Shown piece by piece: positions 51,324 through 61,164 of a stretch of DNA of 64,000 bases. Below the pieces are notes generated by a model. It was not told the DNA's origin and did no database searches. It saw nothing but the letters and a program-made list of their open reading frames with translations. The translations under genes and the position numbers were made by a program. Numbering within the stretch: position 1 is the stretch's first letter; every line of letters starts with the position of its first letter. This DNA comes from PALSA-612 sp963846915. Its GTDB lineage: Bacteria; Actinomycetota; Thermoleophilia; Gaiellales; Gaiellaceae. The stretch is from positions 62,001 to 126,000 of the forward strand of contig CAWJXV010000004.1 in NCBI GenBank assembly GCA_963846915.1. The letters are read 5' to 3'.

Positions 51324-51598
51324 GAGGGGGGCGGCGGCTTCCGGCTCTCGAAGCCGTCGCGAATCACCTGTCGCAGCCCCGACTCCTGGGCGCTCCGTGC
51401 AGTCTGTTTCGGCGTGCTGACAAGCGCGGCGGCGTTCGCCAGCAGGCGCCTGCCCTCGGGCGAGCTCGCGACTTTCTTCGCCTGCGCGATCAGCTTACGG
51501 CCTTCATCCGTTCGCGCGAGACGTATGGCCTCCGACAGCACCTTACGCCCCTCGGGCGTGCGGGCGAACTTGAACGCCTTTCCCATGTAGCCGGGCAT
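51320..51598 (-). CDS. small helical protein with internal ~17-residue repeats
   Basis: A 92-residue protein from ATG 51598 (MPGYMGKAFKFARTPEGRKV). Three copies of a motif of the form ARTPEGRKxLxxA occur: FARTPEGRKVLSEAIRLA, RTDEGRKLIAQAKKVA and SSPEGRRLLANAAALV. Each would make one helix and turn. It is basic and overlaps the following gene's GTG by four bases. No family is recognised. Confidence 0.6.
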   Translation of the reverse strand: MPGYMGKAFKFARTPEGRKVLSEAIRLARTDEGRKLIAQAKKVASSPEGRRLLANAAALVSTPKQTARSAQESGLRQVIRDGFESRKPPPPS

Positions 51599-51653
51599 CG
51601 CTCTCACTCTAGCGACGCTCGCGGCGATCTCTGCGCGAGTGCGCGCAATTCGA

Positions 51654-51983
51654 TCAGGCCGCGCGTCGGCGTTCGTCGAGCCCGCGCTCGCTCTCGGCCA
51701 GATCGCTCACGTCGACCGGGCGGGGACGTCGCCGCGGCTTCGCACGGCGGCGCGCGAGACGAACCTCCTCGTATGTGTCGGACGCGGTCGCGAGGACGAG
51801 TCCGCCGACGAGGATCGCCCCTCCACCGAGGATCGACTCCGCCATCGTGCCGCCGCCCGCGGCGACCATCAGCCCGACGAACAGCGAGACGACGAAGAGG
51901 GCGACGGGGAAGCTCGCCTGGACGAACGAGCAAACCAGGATCGCGATGATGAGTACGAAGCCGAGCAAAAGCACTCCGGCCAT
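51654..51983 (-). CDS. small membrane protein, hypothetical
   Basis: A 109-residue protein from ATG 51983. Two or three hydrophobic segments (VLLLGFVLIIAILVCSFVQA, FPVALFVVSLFVGLMVAAGG and SILGGGAILVGGLVLATA) are followed by a charged C-terminal tail with many Arg, Asp and Glu residues. The start is weakly supported. Role unknown. Confidence 0.55.
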   Translation of the reverse strand: MAGVLLLGFVLIIAILVCSFVQASFPVALFVVSLFVGLMVAAGGGTMAESILGGGAILVGGLVLATASDTYEEVRLARRRAKPRRRPRPVDVSDLAESERGLDERRRAA

Positions 51984-52073
51984 GAAGGCACGGTAGGACC
52001 TGCACCGGACGGAGCCGGACCCGTATCGTCGTTTCGGACCTCTATCGTCGTTCGGCGCATGCCTCGGTCGAGG

Positions 52074-52196
52074 ATGAGTACCGTGCAGACGATCGACACC
52101 CACTTCCACCCGATCGGGATCACGTACGACAAGGCGACGAGACGCGTGTGGGTGGCGTGCTACACCGGCTCGATCCGCGTCTACACCGACTGGTGA
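52074..52196 (+). CDS. 40-aa beta-propeller-like fragment or micro-protein
   Basis: ATG 52074 opens MSTVQTIDTHFHPIGITYDK and continues with RRVWVACYTGSIRVYTDW. This pattern matches the last blade of a lactonase/NHL-type propeller (IGITYDxxTRRVWVACYxGSIxVY). Its stop overlaps the ATG of the M15 peptidase gene (TGATG). It could be a tiny protein on its own or the remaining end of a lost propeller gene that drives translation of the peptidase. Confidence 0.45.
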   Translation: MSTVQTIDTHFHPIGITYDKATRRVWVACYTGSIRVYTDW

Positions 52197-52819
52197 TGCT
52201 GCGCCTGCTCGCCGTCCCGCTCTCGGTGCTCGCGTTCCACTCGGTGGTCCAGCCCGTGTCGGCGCCGATCCAGGCCCGGTTGACGGGCAAGTACTGGCAT
52301 CAGGGCTGTCCCGTCTCCTTCTCGCAGCTCCGGGTGCTGACGGTGACGACCTGGGGGTTCGACGGGCGCACCCACACAGGCCAGGTCGTCGTGAACCAGG
52401 ACGCGGCGGGCAAGCTCGCGCGCGTCTTCCGGCGGCTGTACGAGCTGCGCTTTCCCATCCGCGACATGCGCTTGAAGGACGCCTACCGGCAGGACCAGCC
52501 GGCGTACGTCAGCGACGCGTTCGAATGCCGACAGGCCGTCGCGTCGCCGTGCTCGAGCAGCACCGCGACCGGTAACGGCAACTGGTCGGAGCATGCCTAC
52601 GGCGAGGCGATCGACCTCAACCCGGTCGAGAACCCCTACGTCGGCTGCGGCATGACCCGCAACGCCGCAAGCCGTCCCTACCTCGACCGCTCGCACCTAC
52701 GTCCGGGGATGGTCACGCCTGCCGTGGTGGATGCCTTCCGGTCAGTCGGCTGGGGCTGGGGCGGCGCCTGGTCCGGCTCGACCAAGGACTACATGCACTT
52801 CTCGGCCACCGGGCACTAG
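52196..52819 (+). CDS. M15-family D-Ala-D-Ala / L-Ala-D-Glu peptidase (VanY-like)
   Basis: A 207-residue exported peptidase. The N-terminus (MLRLLAVPLSVLAFHSVVQP) is a signal peptide. Zinc ligands are His133 and Asp140 in NWSEHAYGEAIDLNPVENPY and His201 in TKDYMHFSATG; this SxHxxGxAxD plus MHF set is that of M15 peptidases, which cleave peptidoglycan stem peptides. Its nearest visible neighbours do not belong to a known cell-wall operon. It converges with the large minus-strand operon at 52965 across 145 bases. Confidence 0.9.
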   Translation: MLRLLAVPLSVLAFHSVVQPVSAPIQARLTGKYWHQGCPVSFSQLRVLTVTTWGFDGRTHTGQVVVNQDAAGKLARVFRRLYELRFPIRDMRLKDAYRQDQPAYVSDAFECRQAVASPCSSSTATGNGNWSEHAYGEAIDLNPVENPYVGCGMTRNAASRPYLDRSHLRPGMVTPAVVDAFRSVGWGWGGAWSGSTKDYMHFSATGH

Positions 52820-52964
52820 ATGGTTGATGCCACGATCTCGAGGCTCGGCTCGCGGTCTGGCCCTTGTGATTGCAAGATGTTGTGGACGCTCGGCCGTCGC
52901 GGTTCGCGTCGCGAAGCACAAGCGCCGCGAGCTCAGCCGGCGGGGTGTTGGTCCGTTGCGTCGA

Positions 52965-54488
52965 TCACCGCTCCTGCTCACGTAGCAGGTCGAATCGCAA
53001 ATGTGAGACGGGACCTGCGAGCACGGGTAGCCGCCGCCGCTGCCGCCAAAGCACCGGCTGGCCGTCGGTGCCTCGCGCGAGCATGTGCCGCCGCTCGAGG
53101 CGCAGGCCCTGATTCGGGACCGCCGAGGCAGCCAGCACCTGGCCGTTGCCCGCGCCGAGCAGTTCAGAACGCGGGCCGGGTCGTGTCACCGGCGGGCTCT
53201 GGCTCAGGTCGGCGACGAGGCCCTGGACGAAGACTCGCCTGGCGGGCGCGGCGCGGGACTCGATGCGGTAGGGGTGCCAGTGCTCCGGGAGGGTGGTCGA
53301 CGCCAGCCAGGTGAACTCGCGGGTTCCGGTGCGGCGGGTCTCCTCCAGCGCGGCGCTGCTGTCGACGGAGAGCGCGAGATCGAGCCCGTCTGCGCGAAGC
53401 TCCACCGCCCAGAGGACGTTGGCATCCTCGTCGACGCCGAGGATGATGTCGTCGAGGACGGGCCCGGAGAGCGGCGTCGCCGCTGTCGGCCAGACGACGA
53501 GGGACGAACGGTCGAGCCCGGCCGTCCGGAACAGCGACCACGGCCCGGGCGCCTCGTCGGGGCCGGCCGGAGGATCGTCGTCACCGGGCGGAATCGTCAG
53601 CGCCCACCACTCGTCGAAGCTGTCCTTCACGCGCGCCGAGCCGAGAGTGACGACCACGCCGGAGCTGGGCGGGGTGCCCCCGGCGGGCAGCGGCGCCGGC
53701 GGCGGCACCGGCACGGTGAACCAGTCGTTCGCGTGGTCGCAGATCAGCTCGATCAGCAGCGCCGTGGCCAGATGCGATCGGTCGGGGGGAAAGCCGCCGA
53801 TGTCGACCGCGGCGTCCTCGATCTGCCACCAGCGCGGCGCGGGAGCGCCCGGATAGTGCAGCCGCTGCGGAACGATCTGGCGCTTGGCCAGGTCGGGCTG
53901 CGGGAGCGGCGCGTCGGCGTCGGCCGTGAACCAGTCGACGTCGCCGCCGTCGTGGCCGGTGACACGGAGCGTCGCGCCGCCGGCCGTCGCCTCGGTCTCG
54001 TACGTCAGCGTCTCGGGCTGCCAGAAGTCCGGGCGGGGCGAGAAGCCGGCGAGCGCCGGGTGGCCCTCGTCGATCAGTCCAGCCCGCCAGAGGGTGAGCC
54101 CGTCGACCTCTCCGCCGAGGGTGTCGCCGTACGGCTCCGGCAGAGTGGAGAATGCGTTCGCTGCGCGCTGCTCCGCAGACAGGGCCGCGCTGGCCGCCCG
54201 GCCGACGCGGGCCCTCCGTCCGATCGTCCACCAGTCCTCGGCCGCGCCTTCCAGCAGCGGCTCCGCGGGCACGACCATCGGGTCGATCCCCGCGACCGGG
54301 TCGAGCTGCGTGTGCGCCACCTCCAGCTCGACGAGTACGGGCGACCCGGCATCCTCGCCCGCATGCTCACCGACCTGCCACTGCCGGCCGAGCATCCAGA
54401 GCGGGTCCGCGACCTCAGCCGAGAAGCCGCGCTGGACGTCGCCGTAGGGCGGCATCGGCTCGACCCGGCGGTAGTACTCCCAGGTCAC
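52965..54488 (-). CDS. large unassigned protein, fourth gene of the giant operon
   Basis: A 507-residue protein with a GTG start at 54488 overlapping the stop of the 1390-residue gene (GTGA). It begins VTWEYYRRVEPMPPYGDVQR and has YGDVQRGFSAEVADPLWMLG, RQWQVGEHAGEDAGSPVLVE, a pattern (WLLGRQWQxGE.xGEDAGSP) that I have seen in other large bacterial genes of unknown role. Tryptophans are frequent. No signal peptide or membrane helix. Beta-rich with Pro/Gly linkers. It ends the operon. Confidence 0.75.
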   Translation of the reverse strand: MTWEYYRRVEPMPPYGDVQRGFSAEVADPLWMLGRQWQVGEHAGEDAGSPVLVELEVAHTQLDPVAGIDPMVVPAEPLLEGAAEDWWTIGRRARVGRAASAALSAEQRAANAFSTLPEPYGDTLGGEVDGLTLWRAGLIDEGHPALAGFSPRPDFWQPETLTYETEATAGGATLRVTGHDGGDVDWFTADADAPLPQPDLAKRQIVPQRLHYPGAPAPRWWQIEDAAVDIGGFPPDRSHLATALLIELICDHANDWFTVPVPPPAPLPAGGTPPSSGVVVTLGSARVKDSFDEWWALTIPPGDDDPPAGPDEAPGPWSLFRTAGLDRSSLVVWPTAATPLSGPVLDDIILGVDEDANVLWAVELRADGLDLALSVDSSAALEETRRTGTREFTWLASTTLPEHWHPYRIESRAAPARRVFVQGLVADLSQSPPVTRPGPRSELLGAGNGQVLAASAVPNQGLRLERRHMLARGTDGQPVLWRQRRRLPVLAGPVSHLRFDLLREQER

Positions 54489-57400
54489 CGGCCCACCAGG
54501 TCCGAGCCGGCGCGGCGGCCGCCGAGCACCATCGAGGTCGGCACCGCATGCGACCAGGTGCCCAGGTGGTCGGGCTGGGCCGTCCGCGCGTGGGCCTGCA
54601 TGCGGGTCGAGAGCACGATCCCGGGCAGGGCGTCGGCGGTGAGCGCGACCTGCTCGTCGGGGGGCACGGCGAGCAGGATCGCCTGCGCGGCCCGGGCGCG
54701 CGGCGCGTCGAAGCCGAAAGCCGCGTGCGTCGTGTGCTTGGAGCTGGGAATGGTTTCCGCCCAGTCGTCGAGCAGCGCGACCGCGGTCGCCCCGTCCCCC
54801 TCGAGCCCCGGCCCGTAGACGACCACTTGCTGCGCGCCCGGGCCCGGAACGGCCCAGAGCTCGTTCGGCGCGGTCGCCGCGGCCGGCCACGCGTGGTGGA
54901 GCTGATGCGCCTCGAGCCGCGCCAGCGCGGGACGCACCGCGGCGACGATCTCGAGCCAGTCACGGTCGAGGTGGGGCGCCGCATCGGTCGGCGGGAGCAC
55001 GCCGGTACAGAGCACCGGGAGCCCGGAGACGGGAGCGAGCAGCGTCCGGATCCGCTCGCTCAGCTCGGTGGCGTCGGCGATCGCGTCGCCCGCCGGGTCC
55101 CCGAGCTCGCTCACGCGCGCCTGGAGCACGGCGATCGCCGCCGCAGGATCGGTCGGCAGCCCCCAGCGGCGGGCGTTGGCCGTGACCGGCGGCGCCGCGC
55201 CGAGCTCTCCGATCACCGTCGCCGCGGCGGCTCGGAGCGCGGCGAGGCGTGCGCGAAGCTCGACCTCGGCGGGGGCAGCCTCTCCCGCGACCTCGGGCAC
55301 GCCCCGCTGGGCGCCGAGGAGCGAGCACAGCCGGTCGAGCCCGCTCCGGCGGGCCGCCGCGGTTCCTCCGGTCGGCGCGCCTCCGAGCAGCGAGGCCGCG
55401 TGTGCGTCCAGCTGCGGCTGTGCGGTGACCACCACATCCGGCACGTCCAGGCCGAGGTCGGCCAGCGTGACGGTGTCGCCCTCCCGCGTCCAAGTCCAGT
55501 CGGTCGCAGGCTCGGTCTCCTGCTTCAGCAGCTCGGCGAGCGCAGGGTCGGCGGTGGCGACAGGCGAGGCTTGGTTCACCTCGACCATCGGCAGGGCGAC
55601 CAGCACGGTGGTCCGCACGGATGCGCCCTGGCGCTGGGTGCGGAGCAGCCGGAGCTCCGGGGGGGCTCCGAGGCCCGCGGCGGCTTCCATCGACTCCTGC
55701 GCCTGTGCCGCCCGCCCGGAGACGACGTCGTGGACGGCGTCGGCGACGAGCAGGTCGCCGTACGTGTCGAGCACGTCGCGAAGGTCGTCGAGCGGGCCGA
55801 CCTCCGGCGGAACGTCGGCCGGATCGGCGTCGAGGACCTGCAGCCCGTCGCAGACGCGGCGTCCGGCCTGCTCGGGCCTCGGCGGGAACTTCCGGCGAAG
55901 GGTGAGGACGGCGGCCGGGTCGCCGGCGCGCCGCTCGATCTCGCGGCCGATCGCCTCACTGAGGTGGATGCCGAGCCGGACGTCGGCTCCGAGCTTCGCT
56001 GCCAGCCGCACGAGGTCGGAGCGGGCGGTGATCTGCCAGCGTGCGTCGGCGTCGTGCACCGCGTGGTCGCGGAGCACCGCGGCGGCGAGCGCCTGCGCCG
56101 GCCCCGGCGCGTGAAGCAGCCCTGCGGTGGTCGGCGGCGTCGGATCGGTGGCAGGCGAGAGGTCGTCGACCCAGCCGTACGCCCCCAGGCGGCGCGGTAC
56201 TCCGCGGGCGATGAGTCGGCGGAGGCGGCGTGTCCCGACGGCCGTGATCCACGGGTCGATGCGGTGGCTCGACGTGTCCAGCACTGCCGCGACCGCCGGG
56301 GCGAGCGATCCGCCTTCGAGCAGGTCGGCGTCCATGCCGGCGAGCCGGCGAACCGCCTGTCGCACGTCGCCGAACTGCCGCACGATCGCCAACACCCGTG
56401 GGTCGGGCGGGTACTGCTCGTCGAGCTTCCCCTGCGCGTAGGCGGGCAGCTGGTCGACACGGCCGCCGTGGCTGGCGTCGGCCGCGAGCTGCTCGGGCGC
56501 GGCGTTCGGCGAGAGGAGGTACTGCGGCGTCCAGGCGGGCCAGTGGTCCGGGTCGAGCCGGGAGACCTCGGCCTGCGTCAAGAGCAGCGAGTGACGCAGG
56601 AGCCGGACGAGGAACGGCGCCCGGTCCGCGACCTCGTGGCCCTGGGCGAGCTCCTCCCACGACATCTGCAGATACCGACGGAGCACGTCGCGCACGCCCT
56701 CGTGGCCGCGTACCGCGGGCTGGACGTAGCCGAACGCCTGATATCGGCGCAGGGGCGCCGGAGAGATCCTGAGCACCGCGGCGCCCTCCGCCTCCCACTC
56801 GTGGACCACGTCGCGCGGGTCCTCGCCGAGCGCCACCGCCCGGAGGAGCGCGATCAGGTCGAGGGGCAGGAGCAGCCGCGATCCGGGCGCGCGGGCGGTC
56901 GGCACGCGTCCGATGATCTCGAGCAGGCCGTCGACGTCCGCGCCGGCGGCTGTGCCTCCCGCGGCGCCCGCCGCCGCCCAGGCCTCCCGGACGACGCGGA
57001 GGGTCGAGAGCACCGTGTCCTCCCACGGCGGGTCGTTCGGCGTCGACGTCCACGTCGACAGGTCGACGGCGGGAAGGACGCCGTAGGGCACATCGCCCAC
57101 CCGCAACGCGGGGTACGGGCCGAGCGGGCACAGCACACGTGCCGCCCAGTCACCCATGGGCAGGACGTCGATTCCTGCGTTCTCGACGTCCTTCAAGCGC
57201 CGCTGCCAGAGCACCGGCCACAGCGCCGTAACGAGCGGTGGGACCGCGTCGAGCAGGCTCAGATCCGCGTCGGGAACGCCGTCGAGGAGCGGCGAGCCCG
57301 TCAGCGGGGCCGCCAGCCCGTCGAACGTCCCGCCCCCGCCGTCCTGGGCGACCGCCAGCCACCCGGCCGGATCCCGCCCGATGTCCGCCGCAGGCGCGCC

Positions 57401-58657
57401 TGCGACCGTGTTCGACGGGCTCATCGGGGTGACGACGCCGAGCGAGCCGCGCGCGGCGTGTCGCTCGAAGAGCGCACGCGGGTCCTGCTCGCTCAGGCCG
57501 GTGACGAGCAACACCGCGAGCTGTGGCCCCTCGTCTCCCGGCGGCCCGTCGGGGCCGTCCGGGATCCCCACCTCGACCGCGAGGCCCACCTCCAGCGCCT
57601 TCTCGTACGAGGTCCACCAGAGCTTGGGCACCTGGTCCGGCTGGAGCCCGGCCATCGCGTTGCTGAGGTCCGCCTGTGCCGCGATCGCCTCCAGGTCGGG
57701 ATGGAGCTCGCCAAGCAACTGGAGCCCGTTGCCCACATCGCCCCAGAGGCTCAGGACCTCCGGGAGCGCTGCGCTGTAGGTGTTGGTGAGGATCCCCTGC
57801 TCGCGATAGTCGCCGCTCGCCACGAAGCCGGCCCCCTCGGGCACGACCGTCACGGTGCGCAGGAGGTAGGCGGCCCGCGCGCCGCCGACGGAGGCGGCCA
57901 GCGACCGGAACGCGGCCTCGCCCGCATCGCTGGTGAGGTCGCCGCCGGCCTGCGTCCAGCAGACGGCGACGAGGTCGGCCTCGTGCTTGGTCGAGGTGGG
58001 AGCTGCCGGAGCGAGTGCGACCGGGTCGGGGTAGACGCGCACGCGCAGCGTCCACGGCCCGCCGTCCAGGCGCCGGAAGCGCGTCTCCAGCCGCAGCGGC
58101 AGGAGCACGCCGACCGCCTGGCCGGCGACGAGCGGATCGAGCCGAACACGAGCAGTGTGGTCGAGGTCGAAGACGTCGTCGTCGGCCAGGCCGGCGTTGT
58201 GCACGAAGGTGTCGCCGTCGCCGACGTGGCCTCCGTTCGCCGCGATCGTGTCGACGATTCGCTGCGCCGTCGCCTCTGTCATCCGCGGTTCGGCGCCGAG
58301 GAAGAGCCGCCGGGGATCGGGCACGAGCTGCGAGAGCAAGGTCGCTGCGTCCGGCGCTCCCTCGAGCCAGCTCGTCCACCCCAGGAACAGGTCGATCGGC
58401 CGCGGGCGGGCGCCGTCGAGCCCGTCGAGCTCCGCGTCCAGCGCCAGGATGCCGCGGTGCGCCTGGTCCAGCTCCGCGAGGAGCTCCGCGCCCTGTTCCG
58501 CCGACGTCTTCTGCGCCGGGTCGGCGAGGCGACCGGGGTCGCCGACGAGCAGCCAGCCAGGCAGCGCCGTGAGGTCGGCGGCGATCTGCGCCGCCTGCAC
58601 CTGCCCGGCACGCCGGGCGTCGCGGGCGGTCTGCACCTCGTCGCGGCGGGCCGTCAC
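54485..58657 (-). CDS. giant unassigned protein, 1390 aa, third gene of the operon
   Basis: A 1390-residue protein with a GTG start at 58657 overlapping the stop of the preceding gene (GTGA). The N-terminal 60 residues are helical. The rest is a long chain of alternating helix and strand segments with many Pro-flanked turns (for example YLLRTVTVVPEGAGFVASGD, LSLWGDVGNGLQLLGELHPD, VLRRYLQMSWEELAQGHEVA). No catalytic motif, Walker site, signal peptide or membrane helix is seen. Several segments (RLLLPLDLIALLRAV) look like helical repeats. Unassigned. Confidence 0.75.
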   Translation of the reverse strand: MTARRDEVQTARDARRAGQVQAAQIAADLTALPGWLLVGDPGRLADPAQKTSAEQGAELLAELDQAHRGILALDAELDGLDGARPRPIDLFLGWTSWLEGAPDAATLLSQLVPDPRRLFLGAEPRMTEATAQRIVDTIAANGGHVGDGDTFVHNAGLADDDVFDLDHTARVRLDPLVAGQAVGVLLPLRLETRFRRLDGGPWTLRVRVYPDPVALAPAAPTSTKHEADLVAVCWTQAGGDLTSDAGEAAFRSLAASVGGARAAYLLRTVTVVPEGAGFVASGDYREQGILTNTYSAALPEVLSLWGDVGNGLQLLGELHPDLEAIAAQADLSNAMAGLQPDQVPKLWWTSYEKALEVGLAVEVGIPDGPDGPPGDEGPQLAVLLVTGLSEQDPRALFERHAARGSLGVVTPMSPSNTVAGAPAADIGRDPAGWLAVAQDGGGGTFDGLAAPLTGSPLLDGVPDADLSLLDAVPPLVTALWPVLWQRRLKDVENAGIDVLPMGDWAARVLCPLGPYPALRVGDVPYGVLPAVDLSTWTSTPNDPPWEDTVLSTLRVVREAWAAAGAAGGTAAGADVDGLLEIIGRVPTARAPGSRLLLPLDLIALLRAVALGEDPRDVVHEWEAEGAAVLRISPAPLRRYQAFGYVQPAVRGHEGVRDVLRRYLQMSWEELAQGHEVADRAPFLVRLLRHSLLLTQAEVSRLDPDHWPAWTPQYLLSPNAAPEQLAADASHGGRVDQLPAYAQGKLDEQYPPDPRVLAIVRQFGDVRQAVRRLAGMDADLLEGGSLAPAVAAVLDTSSHRIDPWITAVGTRRLRRLIARGVPRRLGAYGWVDDLSPATDPTPPTTAGLLHAPGPAQALAAAVLRDHAVHDADARWQITARSDLVRLAAKLGADVRLGIHLSEAIGREIERRAGDPAAVLTLRRKFPPRPEQAGRRVCDGLQVLDADPADVPPEVGPLDDLRDVLDTYGDLLVADAVHDVVSGRAAQAQESMEAAAGLGAPPELRLLRTQRQGASVRTTVLVALPMVEVNQASPVATADPALAELLKQETEPATDWTWTREGDTVTLADLGLDVPDVVVTAQPQLDAHAASLLGGAPTGGTAAARRSGLDRLCSLLGAQRGVPEVAGEAAPAEVELRARLAALRAAAATVIGELGAAPPVTANARRWGLPTDPAAAIAVLQARVSELGDPAGDAIADATELSERIRTLLAPVSGLPVLCTGVLPPTDAAPHLDRDWLEIVAAVRPALARLEAHQLHHAWPAAATAPNELWAVPGPGAQQVVVYGPGLEGDGATAVALLDDWAETIPSSKHTTHAAFGFDAPRARAAQAILLAVPPDEQVALTADALPGIVLSTRMQAHARTAQPDHLGTWSHAVPTSMVLGGRRAGSDLVGR

Positions 58658-61164
58658 AGGAGGTTCCCCAGGAAGACGCGGACCGGTGGTGCGAACGTCG
58701 TGCTCCCGAACACGGCGCCGTCGGCGGACGCGTCGGCCGCCGGGTGGCGGAAACGGTAGCCCGGCGGCGGCTCCTCCAGCACCAGCCAGTGGTCGCGCCC
58801 GGCCGCGGGCGGGACGCCGAAGCCGAAGAAGACCAGCTCCGGCGTGAGCGTGCCGCTGAAGGACGGGTACTCGCGGTCGACTGCAGGATCGTCGACGTTC
58901 GGGACGTCGCCCCAGACGTCGGCGCCGTCCGGGTTCGGCGTCAGGTAGACGATCGTGCTCGGGTACCGCCGGAACAGCTCGGTGTGCAGCACGACGACGA
59001 GCGAGGCGCCGTGCGTCGGATCGGACAGGTGGCTGACGTCCCCGAGCTCTGTGTTGTCGGGCCAGAGCGGCAGGTCGGTGTCGAGCGCGATCACCGAACG
59101 GATGTCCGTCGCGACCTCGCCCCTGTCGATGTTGATCCGCTGCCAGAACCGGCGGAGCGGCGTCCAGCGGGACGTGATCGGGAGGTTGCGCCAGCGCAGC
59201 TCGCCGAGGGTCTGCTCGTTCGCGCCGATCAGGACGGCCTCGACGAAGGCCGGGTTGGTCTGAACCGCGAGGACCCGGTCGGGCGGGATGTCGCCGCCGC
59301 CGGGCAGGAGCCAGTCCGGGGCGTTGTCAGACAGGAATCCCCACAGCGGGATGTCGAGCTCGGGAGCGACGTCGGGCGCGGCGAGGACCGGCTCGCGCAG
59401 GCCCTCGAGCCCGGCGAGCACGCGGTCGACGACGACCGGGCGGGCGACAGTGGGGTCGACCCCTGCTGCCACCGACGACGCGAAGGCCCCGAGATCCAGC
59501 GGCGCGCAGTCCAGCTCGGGCGGATCCTCGTGGGCGATATCGACGACGCCCTCCGCCGCTCCTTCGGCCTCGAGCGAGCGGATGAGCAGCGACGCCGTGT
59601 GCTCGTCGTCGATCACGGAGAGTATTCCGGTAGCGCGCTCGCGGACGCCTGCGGCGAGCTGCCGGCGGTGGTCCGCGTTCGCGAGCAGGTCGGACAGGCG
59701 AGCGTCCGCGTCGGACAGCTTCTGCGGCTCCGGGCAGCGGTTGGCCGCCTCGAGCAGCGCCGCCAACGAGGTCGCGCCGGGTGCGGCCGACCGGTCGAGC
59801 GCGCCGCGGCGGCGGAGCATCCGCCGGGCGGCACTGGAAACCAGCGCCGGCACGAGGGCCGGCGTGCGTCCCGTCAGGGCCTGCAGCGCGCTGCCGCCGC
59901 CGTCGGCCGGCATCCGGCCGAGCAGCGGCGAGAGCGTCGCAAGGCGGGCGACCGGGTCGTTGGGGACCCGCCGCTGCCACAACGAGCCGGCGGCGCGCAG
60001 GCCGATGACCAGATGCCGGATGCGCTGGGCGGCTGCCGCGACGGCCCCCGCCTGCGCAGCCGCTCCGTCTGAGATCCGGTCCTGCCACGCGATCGCGATC
60101 CAGGCGCCCAGCCCGGCCGCGCCCCGGTGGCGGGGGTCGGCGCGCAGTTGGCGGCGCCAGCCGTCGGGCACGATGTCGTCGCCGGGCGGCGGCCATGCCC
60201 AGGGCTGGCCGTCGACGGGACCCGGGTACCACGGGACGTCGTAGCGCGGCAGCGTCAGCACCCACCGGCCGCCGTCGTCGAGGTCCTTGCAGAGCGGCTC
60301 GACCGCGTCCGCAACGGGCTGCGGGAGCGGGTCGACGACCGGCGGATCTCCCGGGCCCGGCACGACCGTGAGCGCGGCCCCCGCCAAGAGCACAGTGCCC
60401 GGAAGGGGGCCGACCTCGACGCGGGCACGGCCGAACTGCTTCGCGGCGAGCATCGCCGCGTCTTCGTCGCTGAGCGGCTCGAGCCGGCGCGAGATCGACG
60501 CGAAGTCGCCCGGGTCCACGGTCGTGCGGAAGCCCCAGCTGTCGAAACACGGCAGCGTCACCGACGGGGTCCCGTCGGCCCAAGAGTCGACCAGGGTGAG
60601 CGTCCCGTCCGCCTGGGCCTGCGTCCGCCAGCCCGGGACGAGAGCGACGACGTACTCGACACCGGGATCCAGCGACCGCGGGCTGACGACGCGCGAGAAC
60701 GTCCGCCCCGGCGTTTCGTGCACGTGTGCCCAACGGTGCGAGACGGAGAGGGGATGCTGCTTGAAGAGCGCCGCGCCGGCGAGCTCGACCCGGCCGTCCG
60801 GCTGCAGGCTCACCTCGGCCGGCGTCCCGACGACGAGCACGAGCCACGGCCGGAGGGCGGCGGCCCCGGTGTTGGGCTCGGGCGTGTATCGCCACGGCAG
60901 GTCGGGCGCGTCGAGCTCGACGTGCGCCATCATCGTCGCCTCGGCGTTGTCGGTGCCCGGGTGGGGCCGCCGGCCGACGATCTGCCCGGCCGTGAGCTGT
61001 GAGACGTCCGCCGGCCCCGCCAGGAGGAACGAAGCCAACGCGGTGACGTCGCCAGCGTCGTCGTGGAGGGTGACCGGGAGCTTGGCGCCGAGCCGCAGCC
61101 CTGCCCGCGGGTCGGTCGCGAGCGCGTACACGGCGGGGCGCTTCCAGGCGAGGAAGTCCGGCAT
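58654..61164 (-). CDS. large unassigned protein, 836 aa, second gene of the operon
   Basis: An 836-residue protein from ATG 61164, overlapping the stop of the first gene (ATGA). It starts MPDFLAWKRPAVYALATDPR and has beta-rich parts (LGAKLPVTLHDDAGDVTALA, LRPWLVLVVGTPAEVSLQPD), a segment with FDSWGFRTTVDPGDFASISR, and a helical region (about 400-600). The end, GTLTPELVFFGFGVPPAAGR then WLVLEEPPPGYRFRH, resembles a beta domain. No signal peptide, transmembrane helix or enzyme motif is seen. Unassigned. Confidence 0.75.
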   Translation of the reverse strand: MPDFLAWKRPAVYALATDPRAGLRLGAKLPVTLHDDAGDVTALASFLLAGPADVSQLTAGQIVGRRPHPGTDNAEATMMAHVELDAPDLPWRYTPEPNTGAAALRPWLVLVVGTPAEVSLQPDGRVELAGAALFKQHPLSVSHRWAHVHETPGRTFSRVVSPRSLDPGVEYVVALVPGWRTQAQADGTLTLVDSWADGTPSVTLPCFDSWGFRTTVDPGDFASISRRLEPLSDEDAAMLAAKQFGRARVEVGPLPGTVLLAGAALTVVPGPGDPPVVDPLPQPVADAVEPLCKDLDDGGRWVLTLPRYDVPWYPGPVDGQPWAWPPPGDDIVPDGWRRQLRADPRHRGAAGLGAWIAIAWQDRISDGAAAQAGAVAAAAQRIRHLVIGLRAAGSLWQRRVPNDPVARLATLSPLLGRMPADGGGSALQALTGRTPALVPALVSSAARRMLRRRGALDRSAAPGATSLAALLEAANRCPEPQKLSDADARLSDLLANADHRRQLAAGVRERATGILSVIDDEHTASLLIRSLEAEGAAEGVVDIAHEDPPELDCAPLDLGAFASSVAAGVDPTVARPVVVDRVLAGLEGLREPVLAAPDVAPELDIPLWGFLSDNAPDWLLPGGGDIPPDRVLAVQTNPAFVEAVLIGANEQTLGELRWRNLPITSRWTPLRRFWQRINIDRGEVATDIRSVIALDTDLPLWPDNTELGDVSHLSDPTHGASLVVVLHTELFRRYPSTIVYLTPNPDGADVWGDVPNVDDPAVDREYPSFSGTLTPELVFFGFGVPPAAGRDHWLVLEEPPPGYRFRHPAADASADGAVFGSTTFAPPVRVFLGNLL

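Noticed and set aside
54152..58759. 1535-codon plus-strand frame
   Set aside because: It mirrors the 1390-residue minus-strand gene. The minus genes have overlapping starts and stops, a promoter and balanced protein composition; this frame has none.
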